Shown here: positions 1-6,997 of the stretch, in pieces
Position numbering within the stretch: position 1 is the stretch's first letter
Layout: every line of letters begins with the position of its first letter
Assembly: GCA_002710765.1 (NCBI GenBank)
Contig: PALK01000059.1
Location: 1-11,907, forward strand
Source of the DNA: Rickettsiales bacterium
Lineage (GTDB): Bacteria > Pseudomonadota > Alphaproteobacteria > Methylaequorales > Methylaequoraceae
Length of the DNA: 11,907 nt
Direction: 5' to 3'
Notes under the pieces: model-generated
Told to the model about the DNA's origin: nothing
Seen by the model: the letters and a program-made list of their open reading frames with translations, nothing else
Databases searched by the model: none
Made by a program: the position numbers and the translations under genes

Positions 1-929
1 AAATGCTTGGTCAAAACTTCCCATTGAACCCCAATATACCCTTTTTCCACATGATTCATTTTATCACCTACTTCCTCATGAAGTTTCTTGAGTTGGTGAA
101 ATGGCACTGATGGAGCCAAGTGATGCTCACAGTGGTAAGACATATTCCAGCAAAAGAACCTCGTAATTAAATCTGTCGTTACGGTTCGAGCATAAGAATG
201 CAAATCAGGCTCCTCAGGGCATCCAGTATGATCAGCCACTCTCAACATACGAGCGACTGGAACACCAAGGACTGTAGGAATAGCCCAGTATATTAGGACT
301 GCCCAAGTTTGAAAATAAATGGATCCCAAAATTAGTGCTGCATAAATTGTTAACATGATCCTCGCCTCTAAATATATCCTCCACAAATCTTCTTCTGGAA
401 CAAATTGACGATTAAATGGGTGCATATAGCCCCTTGCGTGTCTGAAAAGCCAGCCAAAATTCTTAATCCATAAGTGTATTGCTGACACATAGTAAATATA
501 TTCTACTAATGACCGAGGTGCAGGTAAGACAAGTTCTGGATCCTTCCCAGGCTCCTGGGCATAAGTATGATGACCAGCATGATCGTATCTAAAATATATT
601 GGTGGCCAAATGGTTACTATGCCACAAAACCATAAAATACTTTCATTAATCCAACGAGTTCTAAAAGCTGTACCGTGGCTTGTTTCATGCAAAGGAGCAA
701 AAAGATGGCTGAGCATGATCCCATGAAATAGCATAGCAGGCCAGAGGAGCCAACCCCAGCTAGTAGAAAGAAATACAAGATAACCTGAACCAGCTATGCA
801 GCATAACAAACCCAAGAAGTATAGAACACCTGGTAGATCACGTCGCTTCGTAAATTTCTTCAATGTTTTTCTGTCAACAATTTCGCGTTGACGGCGAAGA
901 AGGTCCGCATTTGCATCAAGATGTGTCAT
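1..929 (-). CDS. Membrane fatty acid desaturase-family protein (3' end outside window)
   Basis: This is an integral-membrane di-iron oxygenase-type protein of the fatty acid desaturase/hydroxylase superfamily, expected to desaturate or hydroxylate a lipid or similar hydrophobic substrate. The 309 visible codons hold the three histidine clusters of the family: HETSH at residues 81-85, HAGHH at 117-121 and HCEHH at 266-270, plus an extra His at 234. Hydrophobic stretches at about 33-55, 60-80, 97-113 and 190-225 fit a membrane-embedded fold. The ATG at 929-927 is preceded by GGAGG five bases upstream, so the start is well supported. No stop occurs before the window edge, so the C-terminus is missing. 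It diverges from the LysR gene across 128 bases and is a natural candidate target of that regulator. The exact substrate cannot be read from the sequence; carotenoid or alkane hydroxylases share the same histidine pattern. Confidence 0.85.
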   Translation of the reverse strand, partial: MTHLDANADLLRRQREIVDRKTLKKFTKRRDLPGVLYFLGLLCCIAGSGYLVFLSTSWGWLLWPAMLFHGIMLSHLFAPLHETSHGTAFRTRWINESILWFCGIVTIWPPIYFRYDHAGHHTYAQEPGKDPELVLPAPRSLVEYIYYVSAIHLWIKNFGWLFRHARGYMHPFNRQFVPEEDLWRIYLEARIMLTIYAALILGSIYFQTWAVLIYWAIPTVLGVPVARMLRVADHTGCPEEPDLHSYARTVTTDLITRFFCWNMSYHCEHHLAPSVPFHQLKKLHEEVGDKMNHVEKGYIGVQWEVLTKH

Positions 930-1001
930 TACATCCTCCAAATTCTCTCAATTTTAAATTGTACACGTTTAAACTTACAGCTACCAAATCATAATCTTTT
1001 T

Positions 1002-1027
1002 CTTAAGTCAAAATAATGAACTTGAAG
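1002..1027. promoter_or_regulatory. Candidate LysR-type T-N11-A operator
   Basis: In the 128-base gap between the divergent desaturase and lysR genes, CTTAAGT (1002-1008) and ACTTGAAG (1020-1027) form an imperfect interrupted dyad whose inner bases are T1008 and A1020, separated by exactly 11 bases. This is the T-N11-A form typical of LysR-type regulator sites. It sits 31-56 bases before the lysR start, where autoregulation is usual. A second palindrome, GTTTAAAC, lies at 967-974. The match is by eye and AT-rich DNA produces such dyads by chance, so this is a candidate only. Confidence 0.35.
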
Positions 1028-1057
1028 TACAACATAAGAAAAGCTTAAGATAAAATT

Positions 1058-1954
1058 ATGCAAATAAAATATTTGAAAACATTTCTAGCCATAGCCGAGA
1101 CGGGTAGTTTTCACGCCGCCGCAGAGGTCATGTGCATTACCCAGGCAGCAGTTAGCATGCAGATGAAAACTTTAGAGGAGCAGTTAAAATTAGAATTATT
1201 TGAGAGAAATGTAAGACCTCCGCGTTTAAGTAATTCCGCCAAATTGATATTAGAGCAAATAAAAGAAATAGTTGAAAAAAGTGAAAAGTTAGTCAATAAC
1301 CTGAGTGTGTCTGGACAATTATCTGGGTCAATACGAATTGGAACTATTCCAGGCATCTCTTTCCTCCTGCCTGAAACCCTCCTTTGGTTACGAAAGAAAT
1401 ATCGTAACCTTCAAATACGAGTTTTTTCACATTTAACTGATGAGCTGGTGAGCCAAGTTCTATCTGGGAAACTTGATGCAGCTGTTATTTCAGAACCCAA
1501 GGTGCTTGATCAACAACTACTTTCAAGACAAATCATAAGTGAACCATTGGTTGTTTTGGCTCCAAAAAATCTCACTGGAAGCACTGATAGATCACTATTA
1601 AAAGATAATTCATTAATAAGTTTCAATAGAAAAGCAGAAGTGAGTCTACGAATTGAAGAGGTTTTGAAGAGTCAAAATATAAAGGTAGATCCTATTATGG
1701 AGATAGACACTTTGGAAACATTTCAAGTCATGGTCCAAAAAGGTCTAGGAGTTGGAATATTACCCATTTCCTCCGTGAGACCTCACTTAAGGGACTCTCT
1801 CTATCTAGTTCCTTTTGGCTCACCCCCTGTTCAGAGAATAATTTCACTGATCCAGCGGACTGACCATCATAAAACTAATACATTAGATGCGTTCTTTGAC
1901 GCAATGAGAGAAAATGTTAAAAAAGATGGAATAGTTGCACGAAAACAGGTTTAA
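1058..1954 (+). CDS. LysR-type transcriptional regulator
   Basis: A 298-residue LysR-family regulator of normal length. Residues 1-60 form the winged helix-turn-helix (FLAIAETGSF, then the TQAAVS recognition helix, and LFERN in the wing), followed by a linker helix at about 61-88 and a two-lobed effector-binding domain from about 90 to 290 with the usual GVGILP motif near 236. The ATG at 1058 begins at the family's conserved N-terminus (MQIKYLKTFLAIAE); the ribosome site is weak. The gene diverges from the desaturase. Its 3' end overlaps the 3' end of the convergent sulfatase gene by four bases. The effector is unknown. Possible targets are the desaturase, itself, and (by location) the sulfatase/TRAP operon. 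Confidence 0.92.
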   Translation: MQIKYLKTFLAIAETGSFHAAAEVMCITQAAVSMQMKTLEEQLKLELFERNVRPPRLSNSAKLILEQIKEIVEKSEKLVNNLSVSGQLSGSIRIGTIPGISFLLPETLLWLRKKYRNLQIRVFSHLTDELVSQVLSGKLDAAVISEPKVLDQQLLSRQIISEPLVVLAPKNLTGSTDRSLLKDNSLISFNRKAEVSLRIEEVLKSQNIKVDPIMEIDTLETFQVMVQKGLGVGILPISSVRPHLRDSLYLVPFGSPPVQRIISLIQRTDHHKTNTLDAFFDAMRENVKKDGIVARKQV

Positions 1955-3501
1955 TTTCGGGGATAATCTTTTTCTTTTTCAGGAACGAGTGGAAAACGTG
2001 CTCTACCTTTCACAGCTGTCGGGCTATTGCCAGTCCTTAGGTATTGGTTAGACGCATTAAAATGGGGTTGAAAATCCCATGGTCTTGATGTTCCTTTCAT
2101 TAGAACACGTTGCACAAAGTGTCGTCTCTGTTGACTAGCTATAATATCTTTCTTCATTTCCTGAGGATTCCAACGACTTAATATATCAGTAACCATTTCC
2201 TCCGCTCTGCCTTTAAATTCCGGATTTTCGCATAGGTTTTGAGTTTCATTAGGATCTGTTCTCAAATTAAACATCATCCCAGGGTCTGTTTCGCAATAAA
2301 TATACTTCCAATCACCTTTACGAAGAATTAATGCAGGCGCATATGTCCCCTCAGCCGTAAATTCTATCATTACTTCATCAGATTGATTATCCTGTTCTCC
2401 ATAAAGTAAAGGCTTAATTGATTTGCCATCAATTAAATCCACAGGCTTGACTTTATCAGTTGGAGAAGCAAAATCGATGAATGTTGGAAGTAAATCGACC
2501 AAAGAGACTAGTCTCTTTTCTCTTACTCCCTTTAGACCACCTGGGGCAGCAATGATCATTGGAACGCGCACTGACCATTCGAATGGATTAAATTTATACC
2601 ACATTCCCCTTTCGCCTAACATTTCCCCATGATCAGCAGTAAAGATAACAACAGTATTTTCATCTAATCCACTCTCTTCTAATACTCTCTGTAATCTGCC
2701 TACCATATGGTCCATATAACTCACCATTCCGTAATAAGCATGTCTGGCATTGAGAATATCTTCACTTGTAACCTTATGCTCGTCATTTCGGATCAAATAG
2801 TAGTACCTTTGAGACCAAGGATCTCTTTCCTCAACTGGTTTTCCTGTAACTTCAGGCATATTGATCTCTGAATGGTTGTAAAGATTCCAATATTTTGACT
2901 GGGTTGTAAATGGATTATGGGGATGAGTGAAACTCACCGCTAGAAAGAAAGGTTCCCCAGAGTGATTGCGAGCGTAGTCCCAAAGCTTAACCTCAGCTTG
3001 ATGGCAAGCTTCTTCGTCATAGTCAATCTGTAAGGACCTTTCAGATATCCCGGCTTCGACTACTGATCTCATTGACATGCCAGAAGGAGGTAATTGATGT
3101 CCTTCAGCCAGCCAATCAGGCGTCCAACCAAAATCAGAGGGATATATATCAGTTGTAACCCGCTCTTGAAAGCCATGTAATTGATCTGGGCCAACGAAAT
3201 GCATTTTTCCGGACAGGCAAGTATGATAACCTAAATCTACCAGATAATGGGCAAAAGTTGGGACTTGAGCAGGAAATTCTGCTGCGTTATCATAAGCTCC
3301 CACTCTCGAAGATAATTGTCCAGACATCATGGAAAACCGTGAAGAAGCACAGATTGGATTATTGCAATATGCATTTTGAAAGACAACACCCCTACTGGCC
3401 AGCTTATCAATATTTGGACTTTGCACTACCGGGTTTCCATACTGATTTAGAGCAAAAGCGGTCATCTGATCTGTTTGGATAAAGAGAAAATTTGGCTTCA
3501 T
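1951..3501 (-). CDS. betC: Choline-sulfatase-type sulfatase
   Basis: A 516-residue type I sulfatase that closely resembles choline-sulfatase BetC, which hydrolyses choline-O-sulfate to choline and sulfate in the cytoplasm; no signal peptide is visible. The nucleophile region reads NPICASSR, with Cys51 as the predicted formylglycine and Arg55 as its partner. Metal and sulfate residues in view are Asp11, Gln12, Lys99, His101, His193, Asp290, His291 and Lys303. The DNAAEF (71-76), VGPDQLHGF (103-111) and DIYPSDFGWTPDW (118-130) blocks are BetC hallmarks. From memory of the Sinorhizobium enzyme, Trp126 and Glu384 match choline-contact positions. Residues from about 455 form the choline-sulfatase C-terminal tail. 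The ATG has AAGGA about ten bases upstream. The gene is last in the TRAP operon, 45 bases after dctM. One oddity is Ser53 where the modification motif normally has Pro or Ala. Confidence 0.87.
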   Translation of the reverse strand: MKPNFLFIQTDQMTAFALNQYGNPVVQSPNIDKLASRGVVFQNAYCNNPICASSRFSMMSGQLSSRVGAYDNAAEFPAQVPTFAHYLVDLGYHTCLSGKMHFVGPDQLHGFQERVTTDIYPSDFGWTPDWLAEGHQLPPSGMSMRSVVEAGISERSLQIDYDEEACHQAEVKLWDYARNHSGEPFFLAVSFTHPHNPFTTQSKYWNLYNHSEINMPEVTGKPVEERDPWSQRYYYLIRNDEHKVTSEDILNARHAYYGMVSYMDHMVGRLQRVLEESGLDENTVVIFTADHGEMLGERGMWYKFNPFEWSVRVPMIIAAPGGLKGVREKRLVSLVDLLPTFIDFASPTDKVKPVDLIDGKSIKPLLYGEQDNQSDEVMIEFTAEGTYAPALILRKGDWKYIYCETDPGMMFNLRTDPNETQNLCENPEFKGRAEEMVTDILSRWNPQEMKKDIIASQQRRHFVQRVLMKGTSRPWDFQPHFNASNQYLRTGNSPTAVKGRARFPLVPEKEKDYPRN

Positions 3502-3546
3502 CTGTTGATTCCTTAATGAATTTATTGAAATTAGTTTTAAAACAAT

Positions 3547-4833
3547 TTATCTGTCGGGTAATAAAACAGTCGTAGTCCAAGGTAAGAAGGTTATTAAACC
3601 CCATAAGAGAAACAGTGGTAATAACAGTTTAAGAATATTTTTCATAACAGCTGGGTAAGGTACATTCATGACTCCGGACACCACAAATAGATTTAACCCA
3701 TAAGGAGGTGTAACGAAACCAATGGTTGTACCTATCACAAACACTACTCCCCAATGTACTGGATCTATATTAAAGTGATCAGCGATTGGTGCCAAAATGG
3801 GCCCTAAGATCAATACTACTGCTGTAGACTCAGTAATGGCGCCAACAAGAATAATAATTAACATCATCAGTAAAATTGATAGATAAACCCCATAGTCCAT
3901 TCCTATAGAAGTAATGCCTTCTTGTAATAACTGAGAAAGACCTAGTACGGAAGCAACCTGTTGAAATTGAACAGAAAAAACAACTAATGGAACAATCAAG
4001 CCAGTAAGAGAGGCACTTTGCATTAAAATATTTGGGATGTCTCTGAATTTTAATTCTCTGCTAATAAAAATTCCAGCAAGCATACAATATAATGTTACGA
4101 CACCAGCTGCCTCAGTTGGACTAAAATAGCCCCAGTAGATACCAAACAAAATTATTCCAATCGCGATAAACCCTAACCAGGCATTACCAGCATTCTTGAC
4201 TATCTGCTCGAATTTAAGTGCTTTAAACCCTTGTGTAGGTTCTTTTCTACGGGTTAGGAAAACTGCAGTAGATACGAGAACTAAAACCATGAGTATTCCT
4301 GGAATAATCCCACCTACAAATAAATCAACGGAAGAAACATCTACAGTGACGCCATATATTAAAAACATTACGGAAGGAGGTATGATGACGCCAACCGTCC
4401 CACCAGCGGCGACGAGTGCCGCAGATAAGCCTTTATCAACGCCTTTCTTCTCAAGTTCTGGACCTAACAACCTTCCCATAGTAGCTGCAGTGGCTGCATT
4501 AGAGCCACTTACTGCTGAAAATAAGCCACATGATACCATAGTAGTAGCGGCCGTTGCTCCTGGCAAAAACGGAACAGTGCTTTGAGCAAACTTAACCAAT
4601 TTCTGCGATATCCCTCCCGCCGTTAGTAAATCACCAGTGGCTACAAATAGTGGTACGGCAAGAAACACATAGATAAGTACCGCTTCACTAGAAGTAACAC
4701 CTACATTTATTAACGGAAATTCAACCACAAAATAGGAAGTGCCAATCACCCATCCAGAAATAACTAAAAGAACTGGAGTTCCCAAGAGGAACATTACGAT
4801 AGCGATACCAGAAATAATTAAAGTCAAATCCAA
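3547..4833 (-). CDS. dctM: TRAP transporter large permease (DctM type)
   Basis: The large membrane subunit of a tripartite ATP-independent periplasmic transporter, which moves substrate across the inner membrane using an ion gradient. At 428 residues it has the usual length and is almost entirely hydrophobic (about 11-12 membrane segments). It shows DctM hallmarks: SGSNAATAATMG near 109-120 and GGTVGVIIPPSVMFLIYG near 143-160, with a second repeat-like half ending in TTIGFVTPPYGLNLFV near 366-381. The start is TTG at 4833-4831; no in-frame ATG fits, and AGGAG six bases upstream supports it. It lies 27 bases after dctQ and 45 before betC, so dctPQM-betC probably form one transcript. Substrate specificity comes from DctP, not this subunit. 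Confidence 0.93.
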   Translation of the reverse strand: MDLTLIISGIAIVMFLLGTPVLLVISGWVIGTSYFVVEFPLINVGVTSSEAVLIYVFLAVPLFVATGDLLTAGGISQKLVKFAQSTVPFLPGATAATTMVSCGLFSAVSGSNAATAATMGRLLGPELEKKGVDKGLSAALVAAGGTVGVIIPPSVMFLIYGVTVDVSSVDLFVGGIIPGILMVLVLVSTAVFLTRRKEPTQGFKALKFEQIVKNAGNAWLGFIAIGIILFGIYWGYFSPTEAAGVVTLYCMLAGIFISRELKFRDIPNILMQSASLTGLIVPLVVFSVQFQQVASVLGLSQLLQEGITSIGMDYGVYLSILLMMLIIILVGAITESTAVVLILGPILAPIADHFNIDPVHWGVVFVIGTTIGFVTPPYGLNLFVVSGVMNVPYPAVMKNILKLLLPLFLLWGLITFLPWTTTVLLPDR

Positions 4834-4838
4834 TTAAA

Positions 4839-4844
4839 GCTCCT
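4839..4844 (-). promoter_or_regulatory. Ribosome binding site deciding the dctM TTG start
   Basis: On the minus strand AGGAGC precedes the TTG at 4833 by five bases. This strong Shine-Dalgarno match fixes the unusual TTG start. An ATG slightly upstream (within 4850-4855) is out of frame and runs quickly into a stop. Confidence 0.7.
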
Positions 4845-4860
4845 AAACTGCATTAACCCA

Positions 4861-5376
4861 CTAACTAACAATCAGGTTTTTATCTTTTTCTTCTCCGTAA
4901 CCAGGACTTCTTACTATCCTGTACATGTTTTGCAAAATTCTTATCATGGCAAAAAACCATCCAGCAGGCACAGCTAAACTAGCTGCAGCCATAGGAATAT
5001 TAGTACCAAATATGTGTCGGCCTAGCTGAAAATCGTTCATGACTACCTCTACTGAGGTAACAAAAACTACCAAACCAACTATTAACCAAATACAATAATC
5101 CAGAATTTCAAACGCCTTTCTTACTTTCTTAGGCATCATTTCTCTAAACGTCATAAAAGATAATTGCTTTCCAGATCTTAGATTCGCTGACATAGCAAAC
5201 CATGCAAGCCAAACAAAAGCATACATGGAAACGTCTGGTCCCCAACCAAACTGTTCTCCAGTTACCATTCGGCGCAAAGTTTCTAGACTGACAATTAGGA
5301 TCAAAGTCATGTAGCTTACCAACATGACGAAGCGCTCGACTTTGGTAACAATACTATCAAAGGAAATACTAGCCAT
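4861..5376 (-). CDS. dctQ: TRAP transporter small permease (DctQ type)
   Basis: The small membrane subunit of the TRAP transporter, which pairs with DctM. It has 171 residues and four predicted membrane segments at about 14-33, 48-65, 90-110 and 125-148. The loop after the first pair holds WLAWFAMSANLRSGKQLSF (56-74), the typical DctQ region. It lies between dctP and dctM on the same strand. The ATG at 5376-5374 follows GAAGG at only two bases, a poor ribosome spacing that may keep its translation below that of dctP. The 109-base gap before it contains a strong hairpin. Confidence 0.9.
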   Translation of the reverse strand: MASISFDSIVTKVERFVMLVSYMTLILIVSLETLRRMVTGEQFGWGPDVSMYAFVWLAWFAMSANLRSGKQLSFMTFREMMPKKVRKAFEILDYCIWLIVGLVVFVTSVEVVMNDFQLGRHIFGTNIPMAAASLAVPAGWFFAMIRILQNMYRIVRSPGYGEEKDKNLIVS

Positions 5377-5430
5377 AGCCTTCAGTTCTACTATTTAAAA
5401 AAATGGATTTATAGTTAAGATAATGCAAAA

Positions 5431-5479
5431 GAAAAGGAGTTATACTCAAGCAAAAATACCTAAAGTACAACTCCTTTTC
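5431..5479 (-). terminator. Hairpin between dctP and dctQ, likely partial terminator or mRNA-stability element
   Basis: Read on the minus strand after the dctP stop, GAAAAGGAGTTGTAC (5479-5465) pairs with GTATAACTCCTTTTC (5445-5431): 14 Watson-Crick pairs plus one G-U around a 19-base loop. The 3' arm ends in UUUUC and is followed by UUUUGC, a U-rich run. Such structures between a binding-protein gene and its membrane genes commonly lower downstream expression or protect the upstream message. The stem is AU-rich at its base and the loop is long, so complete termination is unlikely. Confidence 0.6.
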
Positions 5480-5485
5480 GATGAA

Positions 5486-6676
5486 TTAAGTCCACCACTT
5501 CTGCATATCTATTGATTTCCCTTTTAGCCCATCTGCTTGTTCTTTCATGACGCCATAAACATCATATCCACCAATTTTATCGAGTTGAGATCTTATAGAG
5601 CTATAGAGATTCATGTTTTTCTCCACCCCACCCAAATCTGCAAAGGCAGCTCTCTCACCATCAGTTAAGCGGATGTCTCTCATAGGAACTTTTTGATATT
5701 CACTATCTGCCGTTGGTGCTTCACCATTACCTACTATTGCATTACTTGACTTAATTCCTTCTTCATAAGCAAGCTTTTGAGCTTCCCAGGCACTTTCATA
5801 AACAACCTCTTGTAACCGCCCTGGCATTTTATCAAAGCTCTTGCTTGCTAAGAAAGCAGGACACACACCGGGTGAGAAATTTACATCTACTGCTTGGGCA
5901 GATACTTTCGTCATGCCATAACCAGCCGCAGCAGAAGGAAATGTTTCCATAGCATCTACTACACCTGACTTCATACCTTCTAAAGTTTCTACCCAGGCCA
6001 AAGGAATAGGATTCATACCAAGACTCTGTGTAAAGTTTTGAAACATTTCACTTCCCGATATCCTTATCTTTGCTCCCTTTAGCTCGCCTGGAGTTTTAAT
6101 GTCACCCTTATCGCTATACTTTAACCCCATGAAAATGCTTCGCATGTCTCCATAATAATGCAGCATTTCCATTCCGTATGCCTTTCTCATTATGCTTCGA
6201 TAGTGCTTTTCGCTTTCCGGACTAAATAGAAAATTAAATATTTCATCTCTTCCTGCCCAAAGCATGGGCCAATCAATCGCATTAGAAAAAGCAGCAACAA
6301 GACTTAAATTGGTTGAGGAGGCTGATCCTATATCCAGAACTCCGCTAGCAACTTTTTTTGCACATGCTGTTTCGGCACAAACTTGATTTTTGTCTAGTAA
6401 TTGAACAGAAACTTCGCCATCGCTTTTTTCTTGAATCGCTTTAGCCAAATGATACATCCCACTAGCAAGATACCGATCCGCTTTTGGCGCAATTATGGTT
6501 CCAAACCTGAGTTTAAACTTTGCAGAGCTGGCGGCATTTGCCTCAGATAGCACATACTTATCTAAATTTGGGATAATTCCGGTGGATGCCACAGCAACGG
6601 CCGCATATCCTAAGGCTTTAATCCCATATCTCCTAGTAATATTAATTTCTTCAGTTTGGTTTAGTTTCCGATTCAT
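5486..6676 (-). CDS. dctP: TRAP transporter periplasmic binding protein (DctP type), Tat-exported
   Basis: The solute receptor of the TRAP system. The chosen start is ATG at 6676-6674, giving 396 residues, with GGGAG seven bases upstream. The frame stays open to a TTG at 6751, but that start has no ribosome site and would put 25 unlikely residues before the signal. Residues 14-20 (TRRYGIK) followed by a hydrophobic stretch (ALGYAAVAVA) look like a twin-arginine signal; mature protein probably begins near 45-52. The DctP core includes GAKIRISGSEMF (201-212) with Arg205, the residue that in this family salt-bridges a substrate carboxylate, then PIPLAWVETLEGMKSGVVDA (223-242). That favours an organic acid as substrate; whether it is choline-O-sulfate, a C3 sulfur acid or something else cannot be told. 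It is the first gene of the TRAP-betC operon. Confidence 0.9.
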   Translation of the reverse strand: MNRKLNQTEEINITRRYGIKALGYAAVAVASTGIIPNLDKYVLSEANAASSAKFKLRFGTIIAPKADRYLASGMYHLAKAIQEKSDGEVSVQLLDKNQVCAETACAKKVASGVLDIGSASSTNLSLVAAFSNAIDWPMLWAGRDEIFNFLFSPESEKHYRSIMRKAYGMEMLHYYGDMRSIFMGLKYSDKGDIKTPGELKGAKIRISGSEMFQNFTQSLGMNPIPLAWVETLEGMKSGVVDAMETFPSAAAGYGMTKVSAQAVDVNFSPGVCPAFLASKSFDKMPGRLQEVVYESAWEAQKLAYEEGIKSSNAIVGNGEAPTADSEYQKVPMRDIRLTDGERAAFADLGGVEKNMNLYSSIRSQLDKIGGYDVYGVMKEQADGLKGKSIDMQKWWT

Positions 6677-6710
6677 TATTTTTCTCCCTATTGAATTTTT
6701 TTGATTATTT

Positions 6711-6739
6711 TTGATACTAAGCTTATTAATTGCTATAAT
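6711..6739 (+). promoter_or_regulatory. Sigma70-like promoter facing the CoA-transferase gene
   Basis: TTGATA (6711-6716, five of six matches to TTGACA) and TATAAT (6734-6739, perfect) are separated by 17 bases, the ideal spacing. Transcription would start near 6746 and give a leader of about 250 bases before the TTG start at 6998. Chance matches are frequent in such AT-rich DNA, and the position close to the dctP start is odd, so confidence is moderate. Confidence 0.4.
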
Positions 6740-6796
6740 TATCTCGGGCAATTGTGATTAAATCCATGAAAAAAAACTAATGAAGTTCAACAAATT

Positions 6797-6842
6797 TTCT
6801 TAAGAAGTCTTCTTATAAATTAAGAGAAGGTTAATAGAACCT
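6797..6842. promoter_or_regulatory. Cluster of overlapping inverted repeats, candidate operator
   Basis: Four dyads are packed into 46 bases: TTCTTAAGAA (6797-6806, perfect palindrome), AAGAAG-T-CTTCTT (6802-6814, perfect), CTTA-N5-TAAG (6812-6824) and AGGTT-N5-AACCT (6828-6842, perfect arms). The position, midway between the two divergent starts, suits a regulator controlling both operons. The TTCTTAAG core also occurs before lysR (1000-1007), hinting that the LysR protein could bind here. No binding site consensus is known to me for this regulator. Confidence 0.35.
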
Positions 6843-6997
6843 AACAAAAACTAATAAAAGTGATAAGAGTTAATGAAGAACCCTCTTAAATTTAGGTGCT
6901 CTTAACTAAATTATAAACTTTACTTATTGGCCATAATAATAAGGATTGGGCTATTGTAATTGATATGGAAAATTTTTGTTTAGGCGAGTGATTCACT

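Larger units (their letters stand above)
6677..6997. other. Divergent control region between the TRAP-betC and CoA-transferase/desulfinase operons
   Basis: These 321 bases hold no convincing gene. They are very AT-rich and must carry the promoters of both divergent operons. Contents seen: TTGA at 6691, 6701 and 6711, each followed by T-rich DNA and spaced ten bases apart (possible bend); one good plus-strand promoter; and a cluster of short dyads at 6797-6842. The 7-mer TTAAGAG appears once forward (6820-6826) and twice inverted (6883-6889, 6899-6905), with a near copy at 6863-6869. No riboswitch fold was recognised, although the implied leader of the CoA-transferase would be about 250 bases. 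Confidence 0.6.

Noticed and set aside
182..192. GGTTCGAGC resembling a tRNA T-loop
   Set aside because: It lies inside the desaturase coding sequence and no acceptor stem or anticodon arm can be drawn around it.
6677..6751. Extending dctP upstream to a TTG at 6751
   Set aside because: The ATG at 6676 has a good GGGAG site and sits correctly before the twin-arginine signal; the extension has neither.
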